This document shows positions 1 through 6,843 of a DNA stretch of 11,227 bases, in pieces. This DNA comes from an uncultured Flavobacteriales bacterium (GTDB taxonomy: Bacteria > Bacteroidota > Bacteroidia > Flavobacteriales_E > Vicingaceae): the NCBI GenBank assembly GCA_937925525.1, contig CALALS010000025.1, positions 1 to 11,227 on the forward strand, read 5' to 3'. The notes under the pieces were generated by a model. It ran no database searches and was not told where the DNA came from. It saw only the letters and a program-made list of their open reading frames with translations. The translations under genes were made by a program, and so were the position numbers. How positions within the stretch are numbered: position 1 is the stretch's first letter; every line of letters starts with the position of its first letter.

Positions 1-414
1 CTGCTTCATCGTTCCGGCATATTACTAGCCAATGCAGAAGCCACTATCTACAATAAAAATACAGATGATTCGAGTAATAATGGAATTTTAACTGCTTACG
101 AAACTATGAACCTTAACCTTGAAAAAACCGACTTAGTGGTTCTTAGCGCTTGTGAAACAGGCTTGGGAGACATAAAAGCCGGAGAAGGTGTTTATGGGTT
201 ACAACGCTCCTTTCAAATTGCGGGAGCTAAATCTATTATTATGAGTTTGTGGCAAGTTAGCGATGACGCCACCATGGAGTTAATGAAAAACTTCTATCAG
301 AATTATTTAAAAACAAATAATAAAAGAGAATCCTTAACTTTAGCTCAGAAAAAAGTAAAAGAAAAATACCCTGAACCTTTTTACTGGGGAGCCTTTGTAC
401 TTATTGGTGAATGA
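1..414 (+). CDS. CHAT-domain protein, C-terminal part (5' end outside window)
   Basis: The frame is open from the first base, so this is the C-terminal 137 residues of a longer protein. The sequence matches the end of a CHAT domain, the caspase-like peptidase fold often found behind TPR repeats. LVVLSACETGLG holds the presumed catalytic cysteine (TGT at 151-153). It is followed by GEGVYGLQRSF, the AGAKSIIMSLWQVSD strand region and a terminal PFYWGAFVLIGE. The catalytic histidine and any N-terminal TPRs lie upstream of the window. CHAT proteins are proteases or scaffold-like signalling proteins; the substrate cannot be inferred here. The TGA stop overlaps the next gene's ATG in an ATGA, so the two are probably co-transcribed and translationally coupled. 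The domain call is firm; the role is unknown. Confidence 0.88.
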   Translation: MLHRSGILLANAEATIYNKNTDDSSNNGILTAYETMNLNLEKTDLVVLSACETGLGDIKAGEGVYGLQRSFQIAGAKSIIMSLWQVSDDATMELMKNFYQNYLKTNNKRESLTLAQKKVKEKYPEPFYWGAFVLIGE

Positions 415-779
415 TAAAAACACTTAGTATAACATCGTTAATAGTGATTAGCTTGTTAAGCTTTAATGCTTGTAGCTATGACAAATCAGAAGAGTTAATT
501 GCACCCATTAGCGTTTGTGATAGTGTTATATCTTATAAAAAAGATATTGATCCTTTAATTAGAACCTACTGTATAACGGGTATGGGGGCAGGAACAGGCT
601 GTCACGATGCATGGATTGTTGCTCATAGTGGCGTTGAGGCAAGGGCTGCATTAATAAGAGAAGAAATTATAACCAAACAAATGCCTGAAATACCAAACAA
701 CTTTGGAATAATAGAAATGACACAAGAAGAAATAGACATGTTTGTTTGTTGGATAGATAATGGCGCACCCGATAATTAA
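411..779 (+). CDS. Small cytochrome-c-like lipoprotein with an atypical haem motif
   Basis: 122 residues. A basic start, a hydrophobic stretch (about residues 7-18) and a Cys at position 21 in LSFNAC suggest a lipoprotein signal peptide, with a looser lipobox than in Proteobacteria. The mature part resembles small periplasmic or surface haem c proteins of Bacteroidota: a KKDIDPLIRTYC segment, a Cys-His pair at 64-65, a candidate axial Met in QMPEIP (M91), and a closing TQEEIDMFVCWIDNGAP. The two candidate haem cysteines (C54 and C64) are nine residues apart, not the usual two, so covalent haem binding is uncertain. Two other cysteines, C36 and C113, could form a disulfide. It starts inside the CHAT stop codon and overlaps the next gene by 20 bases. 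The family resemblance is good; electron transfer is an inference. Confidence 0.72.
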   Translation: MIKTLSITSLIVISLLSFNACSYDKSEELIAPISVCDSVISYKKDIDPLIRTYCITGMGAGTGCHDAWIVAHSGVEARAALIREEIITKQMPEIPNNFGIIEMTQEEIDMFVCWIDNGAPDN

Positions 780-1341
780 CCCTGATTTTTTAAAAGAAAC
801 CATTTCGCAATTAGAAATGGGAAAAACAATACTTTACCCTACTGATACTATCTGGGGAATAGGCTGTGATGCAACTAATGAAGAAGCAATCAAAAAAATT
901 TATTCTATAAAAGCAAGAGAAGAAGACAAACCCATGCTTGTTTTGGTTTGTGATGATGTCATGCTCAATAAGTATGTAGATGAAGTACCCGAAATGGCTT
1001 GGGATATTATTGACTTATCTACAAAGCCCACCACCATTATTTATCCTAAAGCAAGAAACTTAGCAAAAAACCTTATTGCCAAAGACGGAAGCATTGGAAT
1101 TAGAATGATTAAAGAAGGCTTTTGTTACGAACTATTGAGAAAATATAGAAAACCTATTGTATCCACCTCTGCAAATTTCAGCGGAGAGCCCTCTCCCACT
1201 CATTTTTCTGAAATTAGTAATGAGTTAAAGCAGAAGATAGACATTCTTATTCCTGAAAAGTATAACAGTTCGGTACAAAACCAATCAAGCTCCATTATAA
1301 AAATAGAGCTTGACGGTCAAATAAAAGTTATTCGTAAATAA
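760..1341 (+). CDS. L-threonylcarbamoyladenylate synthase, TsaC/Sua5/YrdC family
   Basis: 193 residues, the usual length for the short TsaC/YrdC form without the Sua5 C-terminal domain. The family makes threonylcarbamoyl-AMP from threonine, bicarbonate and ATP in the cytoplasm, the first step of the t6A37 modification of ANN-decoding tRNAs. Visible motifs are YPTDTIWGIG (26-35), the nucleotide-binding KAREEDKPM (K51, R53, K57), GSIGIRM (about 110-116) and STSANFSG (135-142). The ATG at 760 is the first Met in frame and precedes the fold's first strand; it lies 20 bases inside the upstream lipoprotein gene, implying co-translation. The 3' end overlaps the convergent OmpA-like gene by 14 bases. 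A paralogue of the YciO type is possible, so no symbol is assigned. Confidence 0.9.
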   Translation: MAHPIINPDFLKETISQLEMGKTILYPTDTIWGIGCDATNEEAIKKIYSIKAREEDKPMLVLVCDDVMLNKYVDEVPEMAWDIIDLSTKPTTIIYPKARNLAKNLIAKDGSIGIRMIKEGFCYELLRKYRKPIVSTSANFSGEPSPTHFSEISNELKQKIDILIPEKYNSSVQNQSSSIIKIELDGQIKVIRK

Positions 1342-1915
1342 TAAATGATTTTATTACATCACATTCATCTAAAGCAGTTATCTTAAAAACTGTTCTCCGA
1401 TTTGTTGCATGAAACCTTTCTCTAATGCATTGCTCAGAATAACTATCAATAAAACTCTGTTCAATTATAGGTTGATTCTCTCCATATCCTTTATAGGAAA
1501 TTCTTTCTTTATTAATTAAACTATCTTGGGTTAAATAATTTTTAAGAGCCCATGCTCTTCTATCAGTCAACTTCAAGTTATATTGTTCGCTCCCCCTATA
1601 ATCTGTATGACTTTCTATATTAATATAAATTTCGTTCTGAGTCAAAAAAGTCTTTAAACTATCGAGAAATGGTTTACTATCATTTAATATATGACTCTTA
1701 TTATAACTATAATCAATGTCACACATCAAAACACTTCCAACCTCAAATACAGTATCTTCCAACGTAAAAAACTTGTTGTTAAAATATGCTTTGGTTTTAG
1801 CCTCTATTAAAGAGTCTATTTTATGAACTTTTAAAATAGAGTCTTCTCTGTGTGTTTGAGAATGACAAACAAGCCCAACAGAACAAAATACAAGTAAAAG
1901 AAATGCTCGTTTCAT
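1328..1915 (-). CDS. OmpA-family peptidoglycan-binding periplasmic protein
   Basis: 195 residues. An N-terminal signal peptide (MKRAFLLLVFCSVGLVCHSQ) ends in SQ, a common cleavage context in Bacteroidota. Residues about 58-180 form an OmpA C-terminal domain: IESHTDYRGS (100-109), then NLKLTDRRAWALKNYL with the Asp and Arg of the peptidoglycan-binding site, YKGYGENQPI, and the closing NRRTVFKI. There is no beta-barrel or lipobox, so it is probably a soluble periplasmic protein that binds the meso-diaminopimelate peptide of the wall. It stands alone, convergent to the TsaC gene. Upstream is a possible weak promoter (TTG, 18 bases, TACTTTTA at 1920-1927) seven bases from the start codon. Cys66 lies in the domain's first strand and Cys153 and Cys165 near its end. 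Confidence 0.87.
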   Translation of the reverse strand: MKRAFLLLVFCSVGLVCHSQTHREDSILKVHKIDSLIEAKTKAYFNNKFFTLEDTVFEVGSVLMCDIDYSYNKSHILNDSKPFLDSLKTFLTQNEIYINIESHTDYRGSEQYNLKLTDRRAWALKNYLTQDSLINKERISYKGYGENQPIIEQSFIDSYSEQCIRERFHATNRRTVFKITALDECDVIKSFIIYE

Positions 1916-1958
1916 TAGCTAAAAGTAAGTAATTTCTAGATGAAACAATAAAACAAAT

Positions 1959-1984
1959 CGTCATTCTGAATTTATTTCAGAATC
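1959..1984 (-). repeat. Dispersed hairpin repeat, copy 1
   Basis: On the minus strand this reads GATTCT, nine variable bases, TCAGAATGACG. It contains a perfect 8-bp stem, ATTCTGAA at 1963-1970 against TTCAGAAT at 1976-1983, with a 5-base loop. A second copy with the same arms and a different centre is at 7330-7355. It sits between the OmpA-like gene and the 3' end of trxB and could serve as a trxB terminator, though no good T-tract follows directly. No gene is seen in the rest of 1916-2049. Confidence 0.7.
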
Positions 1985-2049
1985 TGAAACAAGTTCAAAT
2001 TGACTTTCATTTAACTATTTAAAACCTAAAACTCAACACTTCAAACTAC

Positions 2050-3003
2050 TTAGTGTCCTAAAGCAGAAAGGTATCTCTCAGCTTCTAAGGCCGCCATACA
2101 GCCTGTTCCCGCTGCGGTAACAGCTTGTCGGTAAGTTTTATCAGCTGCATCTCCACTTACAAAAACACCCGGTACATTTGTTTTAGCTGTTCCCGGTTGG
2201 GCATACTTAATATAACCTACTTCATCTAAATCAATCCATCCTTTAAAAATATCGGTATTGGGTTTATGACCAATGGCTACAAAAAATCCTGTGCAAGGAA
2301 TCATAATCTCTTCTTCTGTTTGGTTGTTCTTAGCTTTAACACCCGTTACCAAGTCATTTTCTCCCAATACTTCAACAGTTTCAGTATTGTAAAGTATTTC
2401 AATATTCGGAGTGTTTTTTACACGCTCTTCCATAATTTTAGAAGCTCTGAACTTATCACTTCTCACCAACATGGTTACTTTAGAACATAATTTAGAAAGA
2501 TAATGTGCTTCTTCACAAGCCGAATCACCTGCACCTACAATTACCGTTTCTTGCCCTTTATAAAAGAAACCATCACAAATGGCACAAGCACTCACACCGC
2601 CACCCATTTGTAAATAATGTTGCTCAGAAGGCAAACCCAAATATTTAGCAGAAGCTCCGGTAGAAATAATTACCGTTTCAGCGTGAATTTCTTTTTTGTC
2701 TTCAATCCAAACTTTATGCAAGGGGCCTGTAAAATCAACTTTAGTTACCCAGCCGCTTCTCACAGATGTACCAAAACGTTCGGCTTGTTGCTGTAATTCT
2801 ATCATCATTTCAGGACCTGTAATTCCTTTCGGATAACCCGGAAAGTTTTCTACTTCATTAGTGGTAGTTAATTGCCCGCCCGGTTGCATTCCTTGGTATA
2901 AAACAGGCTCCATATTTGCTCTAGCTGCATAAATGGCTGCAGTATATCCCGCAGGACCTGAGCCAATAATCAAACACTTTACTTTTTCTATTTCTTCACT
3001 CAT
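2050..3003 (-). CDS. trxB: Thioredoxin reductase (NADPH)
   Basis: 317 residues, the normal length for low-molecular-weight bacterial TrxB. It transfers electrons from NADPH through FAD and a redox disulfide to thioredoxin in the cytoplasm. The FAD-binding GSGPAGYTAAIYAA starts at residue 14, PGGQLTTTNEVENFPG follows, the redox pair is C140-A-I-C143-D-G, the NADPH-binding GAGDSACEEA is at 157-166, and the second FAD motif GVFVSGDAAD lies near the C-terminus. The usual middle residues of the active site are A-T; here they are A-I, a mild variation. The ATG at 3003 is favoured because the FAD motif follows at the expected distance and a promoter-like TACATTTG lies 19 bases upstream. It is monocistronic and divergent from rplS. 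Confidence 0.97.
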   Translation of the reverse strand: MSEEIEKVKCLIIGSGPAGYTAAIYAARANMEPVLYQGMQPGGQLTTTNEVENFPGYPKGITGPEMMIELQQQAERFGTSVRSGWVTKVDFTGPLHKVWIEDKKEIHAETVIISTGASAKYLGLPSEQHYLQMGGGVSACAICDGFFYKGQETVIVGAGDSACEEAHYLSKLCSKVTMLVRSDKFRASKIMEERVKNTPNIEILYNTETVEVLGENDLVTGVKAKNNQTEEEIMIPCTGFFVAIGHKPNTDIFKGWIDLDEVGYIKYAQPGTAKTNVPGVFVSGDAADKTYRQAVTAAGTGCMAALEAERYLSALGH

Positions 3004-3022
3004 TATTCTTAATTTTGGAGTT

Positions 3023-3030
3023 CAAATGTA
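3023..3030 (-). promoter_or_regulatory. Bacteroidota -7 box for trxB
   Basis: The minus strand reads TACATTTG, an exact match to the TAnnTTTG consensus, 19 bases before the trxB start codon. No good TTG element is present at the expected 19-base spacing (that region is an A/T run), so the -33 half is weak. Confidence 0.6.
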
Positions 3031-3094
3031 TCATTATTTTAAAAAAACATTGCATTAAAATTGTTCACTATTTTAACAAATAAAGTAAAGAAAT

Positions 3095-3125
3095 TTTGCC
3101 ACTTAAAAGAGATTACATACATTTG
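3095..3125 (+). promoter_or_regulatory. Bacteroidota-type promoter of rplS
   Basis: TTTG at 3095-3098, exactly 19 bases, then TACATTTG at 3118-3125. This matches the known Bacteroidota primary sigma factor promoter (-33 TTTG or TTG, -7 TAnnTTTG). Transcription would begin a few bases downstream, leaving an rplS leader of roughly 30 bases. Confidence 0.85.
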
Positions 3126-3159
3126 CAGCCCTTATTACTAGGATAACAATATTTTCACA

Positions 3160-3561
3160 ATGGATGCATTTAAGACAATAGAAAGCGAAATCAAGGAAAT
3201 GAAACAACTTCCTGACTTCAAAGCCGGTGATACCGTTAACGTAAGCTACAAAATTAAAGAAGGTGAAAAGGAAAGAATTCAGCAATTTCAAGGTGTAGTA
3301 TTACAAAGAAGAAGCAATGGTGTTAACGAAACCTTTACCGTAAGAAAAATATCTAACGGTGTGGGTGTGGAAAGAATTTTTCCTATTTCTTCTCCTTTCT
3401 TAGAAGAAATTCAAATATTAAAGAAAGGTAAAGTAAGAAGAGCTAGATTATTCTACTTAAGAGAAAAATCAGGTAAAGCTGCTAGAATTAAAGAAGATTA
3501 CAGAAACAAAAAAGAAGACGCTGCTAAAGCAAAGGCTGAAAAAGCTGCTGCTAAGGCTTAA
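3160..3561 (+). CDS. rplS: 50S ribosomal protein L19
   Basis: 133 residues. L19 sits at the interface of the ribosomal subunits on the 50S side. The family core is clear: FKAGDTVNVSYKIKEGEKERIQQFQGVV (written here only in part as FKAGDTVNV and QQFQGVV), the FTVRKISNGVGVERIFP strand, and the basic KKGKVRRARLFYLRE near residues 88-103. A lysine/alanine-rich tail of about 25 residues extends beyond the core, common in Bacteroidota L19. There is no Shine-Dalgarno before the ATG at 3160, as usual in this phylum. It stands alone between its own promoter and terminator, not in the rpsP-rimM-trmD-rplS operon seen in many other bacteria. Confidence 0.97.
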   Translation: MDAFKTIESEIKEMKQLPDFKAGDTVNVSYKIKEGEKERIQQFQGVVLQRRSNGVNETFTVRKISNGVGVERIFPISSPFLEEIQILKKGKVRRARLFYLREKSGKAARIKEDYRNKKEDAAKAKAEKAAAKA

Positions 3562-3584
3562 TAGCTCAATAAATAATTTTACTC

Positions 3585-3616
3585 AAAATCCTGCCCCACA
3601 AGGCGGGATTTTTTGT
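3585..3616 (+). terminator. Rho-independent terminator of rplS
   Basis: AAAATCCTGCC (3585-3595), a 6-base loop, then GGCGGGATTTT (3602-3612) with further T residues. The stem has 11 pairs including one G-U, and starts 23 bases after the stop codon. Confidence 0.9.
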
Positions 3617-3641
3617 TTCTATCCTAAATTCCAAATTCTGC

Positions 3642-3649
3642 TATCTTTA
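3642..3649 (+). promoter_or_regulatory. Possible -7 box for the phospholipid cassette
   Basis: TATCTTTA matches TAnnTTTG at seven of eight positions and ends seven bases before the ATG at 3657. No TTG is found 19 bases upstream. If real, the transcript would be leaderless or nearly so. Confidence 0.4.
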
Positions 3650-3656
3650 CCTTGTA

Positions 3657-4256
3657 ATGATTTCTATCTACAAGATAAAACCTAAGTTTCAGCAGTTGCT
3701 TTTGCCTGTTCTGAAAGGCTTGCACAAACTGGGAATTACCGCCAATCAAATTACTGTTTCGGCTATTTTGTTGTCGTTTGCCATTAGTCTTTGCTTTTGG
3801 TATGCGAAAGATTACACTTTACTTTTTTTAGCTTTACCTATTGGTTTACTCATCAGAATGGCGCTAAATGCACTTGACGGTATGATGGCTCGTACGTATA
3901 ACCAACAATCAAAAACAGGAGAAGTATTAAATGAGTTGGGTGATATTGTTTCTGACTTTGCCATTTTTCTTCCATTGATTATTCATGAAGCTAAACAGTT
4001 ACTGCTTGTTGTTATTTTTATGGGATTAAGCATTATTAACGAATTTGCCGGAATATTAGGCAAATCAGTAAGTAATGACAGAAGATATGACGGACCGATG
4101 GGAAAAAGCGACCGTGCTTTTGTAATTAGTATTTATGGTTTACTTTGCTTTTTTGAAGTAGATTTAAGTCAGGCCTCTTTTTGGATATTTTTGGTAATTA
4201 ATGCATTACTGCTAATCAGCACCGGAATACGGGTTAAAAAATCATTAGCGAAATGA
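3657..4256 (+). CDS. CDP-alcohol phosphatidyltransferase family protein (variant motif)
   Basis: 199 residues with several hydrophobic membrane helices. Enzymes of this family replace the CMP of CDP-diacylglycerol with an alcohol such as glycerol phosphate, serine or inositol phosphate. The signature begins at residue 71: N-A-L-D74-G-M-M-A-R79, eight residues, G88-E-V-L-N92-E-L-G-D96. The canonical motif is DxxDGxxAR(x8)GxxxDxxxD, so the first and third aspartates are Asn here, while the second (D74) and the presumed catalytic base (D96) remain. This Asn form recalls the YnbA-like subfamily from memory; that placement is an inference. The gene overlaps the CdsA-like gene by four bases (ATGA). 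The next genes make its substrate, supporting a role in phospholipid synthesis. The alcohol used is unknown. Confidence 0.85.
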   Translation: MISIYKIKPKFQQLLLPVLKGLHKLGITANQITVSAILLSFAISLCFWYAKDYTLLFLALPIGLLIRMALNALDGMMARTYNQQSKTGEVLNELGDIVSDFAIFLPLIIHEAKQLLLVVIFMGLSIINEFAGILGKSVSNDRRYDGPMGKSDRAFVISIYGLLCFFEVDLSQASFWIFLVINALLLISTGIRVKKSLAK

Positions 4257-5206
4257 AAGACATCATCCATTTTAAGTTTTTTGAAAACAACGATATTCTT
4301 ATTGTTGTTGCCTTAATTTTCGGAATTCTGATTTTTGCCTCTACCCTCTTTTTTATCGTTGGAAAAGTAAAACCCAATGCCAATGTAAAAGAACTAAAAG
4401 ACCGTACCAAATCATGGTGGGTAATGGCTGTTATGTTTATTGGAGCTACTATTTTCAGTACTAAAATTTCGTATGTAGCCATTGCTTTTTTATCCTTTGT
4501 GGCGTTTAGAGAATTGTATTCCATGCTGGGCTTTAGAGATTCTGACAGGCGAGCCATCTTTTGGGCTATTTTTTCCATTCCCATTCAGTATTATTTAGCC
4601 TACATTGGCTGGTATGGTGCGTACATCATTTTTATTCCTGTAGTGATGTTTTTGTTATTGCCTTTGCGTTTAGTGCTAAAAGGCGATACCATCGGCATTA
4701 CCAAGTCAATGGCAAGTTTACATTGGACGCTAATGCTTACCGTTTTTGGTATCAGCCACATGGCTTATCTACTTTCATTACCAACACTTGAAGGCTTTAG
4801 CTCAGGCGGCAGAGGCTTGCTCTTGTTTTTGGTTTTCTTAACTGAAATAAATGATGTGATGCAGTTTACCTGGGGGAAATTATTGGGCAGACACAAAATT
4901 ATACCTAAAGTAAGCCCCAACAAAACATGGGAAGGATTTGTGGGCGGATTAATATCTACCACCATTATTGGTTACTTTCTGGGCTTTTTAACACCACTTA
5001 CAGACTATCAAGTAATATTTGTAAGTTTTATGATTGCCTTTTCAGGCTTTGTAGGTGATATTGTCATGTCTTCCATTAAAAGGGATGTGGGCGTAAAAGA
5101 TACCGGAGAAACCATTCCCGGGCATGGAGGAATATTAGACAGAATAGATTCTCTGGCGTACTCTGCTCCCGCTTTTTTTCACATTGTTTATTATTTGGCG
5201 TACTAA
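4253..5206 (+). CDS. Phosphatidate cytidylyltransferase, CdsA family
   Basis: 317 residues with about eight hydrophobic membrane segments. It condenses phosphatidate and CTP to CDP-diacylglycerol in the inner membrane. The complete CdsA signature is present at about 283-309: S-S-I-K-R, then K-D, then P-G-H-G-G-I-L-D-R-I-D. The SPNKTWEG motif is at 221-228, as in true CdsA enzymes. It overlaps the phosphatidyltransferase gene by four bases and its TAA directly abuts the ATG of the acyltransferase gene. Because it sits with an unusual phosphatidyltransferase, it may be a pathway-specific copy (YnbB-like) and not the housekeeping cdsA, so no symbol is given. Confidence 0.92.
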   Translation: MKDIIHFKFFENNDILIVVALIFGILIFASTLFFIVGKVKPNANVKELKDRTKSWWVMAVMFIGATIFSTKISYVAIAFLSFVAFRELYSMLGFRDSDRRAIFWAIFSIPIQYYLAYIGWYGAYIIFIPVVMFLLLPLRLVLKGDTIGITKSMASLHWTLMLTVFGISHMAYLLSLPTLEGFSSGGRGLLLFLVFLTEINDVMQFTWGKLLGRHKIIPKVSPNKTWEGFVGGLISTTIIGYFLGFLTPLTDYQVIFVSFMIAFSGFVGDIVMSSIKRDVGVKDTGETIPGHGGILDRIDSLAYSAPAFFHIVYYLAY

Positions 5207-5836
5207 ATGCAAAAGATAGTTTTAACCGTAATTTACAGCTTTTTTGTGCGTTGGTTTTTAAAACTAATTATTGGCGTACAGTTTCCAAAAGCTAAGTTTC
5301 TGGTAAAAGAAAAGCAGTTTATTATTGTGGCTAACCACAACAGCCACCTAGACACCATGACCTTAATGGCTTCTTTACCCAGCAAAATTTTACATAAAGT
5401 AAAGCCCGTAGCCGCTGCCGACCACTTTGGAAAATCAGGTATCCAATCTAAGTTAAGCGGGTTTTTTATTAATGCATTGCTGATACCAAGAAAGCGGGAC
5501 AAAGAAAACCCTGAAAACGACCCGATTCATAAAATGATAAAAGCATTGGATGAGGGCTATTCTTTGATATTGTTCCCGGAAGGCACCAGAGGCGAACCCG
5601 AAAAAGAGCAACCTTTAAAACCCGGAGTGGCATTGGTGTTAAGAGAGCGACCACATATAAAGTATGTACCCGCACACATGAAAGGAATGGGAAAAGCCAT
5701 GCCCAAAGGAGATAACTGGATATTACCACACAAATCCAGCTTAAAATACGGTGAACCCACCGCCATTACTTCTGCCGAAGTAGAAAGTATTTTAACTCAA
5801 ATTGAAGGTGATTTTAGAAGGTTAAAAGAAAAATAG
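5207..5836 (+). CDS. PlsC-like 1-acyl-sn-glycerol-3-phosphate acyltransferase
   Basis: 209 residues. It belongs to the PlsC/LPLAT family, which moves an acyl group from acyl-ACP or acyl-CoA to a lysophospholipid, usually lysophosphatidate. The catalytic HX4D is N43-H44-N-S-H-L-D49; block III is FPEGTRG (123-129), which binds the glycerol phosphate. One hydrophobic segment near the N-terminus (about 5-24) could anchor it to the membrane. The start codon follows the preceding stop with no gap, so translation is likely coupled. Product phosphatidate would feed the CdsA-like enzyme just upstream. Substrate specificity cannot be read from sequence; ornithine- or other aminolipid acyltransferases share these motifs. 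Confidence 0.88.
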   Translation: MQKIVLTVIYSFFVRWFLKLIIGVQFPKAKFLVKEKQFIIVANHNSHLDTMTLMASLPSKILHKVKPVAAADHFGKSGIQSKLSGFFINALLIPRKRDKENPENDPIHKMIKALDEGYSLILFPEGTRGEPEKEQPLKPGVALVLRERPHIKYVPAHMKGMGKAMPKGDNWILPHKSSLKYGEPTAITSAEVESILTQIEGDFRRLKEK

Positions 5837-5865
5837 TTATAAATTAGACATTAAATATTAATGAA

Positions 5866-6765
5866 ATGAGTAAGTCAAAATCTAAAAAAATAGCAGAAAA
5901 AGTTATTTATGCAGCTTTTAATGTTTTAAAAAATGCTGGAGGTGAATTAAGGGGTAAAGATGTAATTGATAAGATATCCGAAACTGTTGATTTTGATGAA
6001 TATGAAAAGCATAAATATGAAAAAACAGGATATACTAGATAGAAATATATTTTACACTTTTATACAATTGATTGTATTAAAGCCGGATATCTTAGAAAAA
6101 GTAAAGGTCTATGGATATTGACTGATGAAGGGGAAAAGGCTATTAACCTTGGCCCTGAAAAGTTGCTAAGTAATGCCACTAAAATATATAGAGAATGGGA
6201 TGCTAAGAGGAAAAAAGAAGATCAAATTGAAGAAGACCTTGATGAAATACAGGAAGATAAAGGGCAACAACAAAAGGCGCTGTTAAGCCAATTTGAAGAT
6301 GAAGCCAGTAATGGGCTAAGGAATTTTATTTTAGATAAAAATCCATACGAGTTCCAGGATTTAGTTGCTGCTTTACTAAATGCTATGGGATATCATATTT
6401 CTGACATTGCACAGAGAGGACCCGATGGTGGCATTGACATAATTGCTTACACCGACCCTCTTGGAACTAAACAGCCAAGAATTATTGTCCAAGTAAAACA
6501 TCGCCCAAACGATAGTATATCTTCTGATGAAATACAGAAGCTTTCTGGAACTTTAAAAAGAAATACAGATGTTGGAATTTTTGTTACCTCAGGTCAATTT
6601 TCAAAGCCTGCTATTAAAGAGGCTAGAGACTCAAGAGAGCATATTGAGCTAATTGACTTTGAAAGGCTCATTTCCCTTTGGGTTGAATACTACAGTAAAA
6701 TGGATGATGAACAAAAAAATATCTTACCATTACACCCAATTTATTTCTTAGGTAGTAATGATTAG
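5866..6765 (+). pseudogene. Mrr-type restriction endonuclease interrupted by an in-frame TAG
   Basis: The frame from the ATG at 5866 would encode 299 residues but meets TAG at codon 59 (6040-6042). Both sides look like one protein. Before it is an N-terminal winged-helix-like segment ending in YEKTGYTR; after it the frame continues KYILHFYTIDCIKAGYL and LWILTDEGEKA, as in Mrr N-terminal domains, where a Trp commonly follows this Arg. TGG to TAG is one base change. The C-terminal Mrr catalytic domain is intact: P186-D187-G-G-I-D191 and Q209-V-K211 form the PD-(D/E)xK nuclease site. Mrr enzymes cut modified DNA. The remaining part could still start at a TTG (6118), giving 215 residues with the nuclease but no complete DNA-reading domain. 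It follows the lipid genes by 29 bases with no promoter seen. Alternatives are low-level readthrough or a sequencing error. Confidence 0.8.
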
Positions 6766-6843
6766 TTTATCTTAGTAGATGTTTAGTTTAAAAAATTACT
6801 TATTGATTTTATAAGCTTTCCTCCTAAAACCATCATCGTTCAT

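Noticed and set aside
1328..1341. Convergent 14-base overlap of the TsaC-type and OmpA-like genes as a regulatory antisense pair
   Set aside because: Short tail-to-tail overlaps are common in compact genomes; nothing else supports regulation.
2173..2180. TACATTTG on the plus strand inside trxB
   Set aside because: It encodes part of the conserved TNVPG of trxB in antisense, has no plus-strand gene behind it, and is expected by chance in AT-rich DNA.
6040..6042. TAG as pyrrolysine or another recoded codon
   Set aside because: Bacteroidota are not known to recode TAG, TAG ends the intact acyltransferase gene at 5834-5836, and Mrr homologues have a plain Trp near this place.
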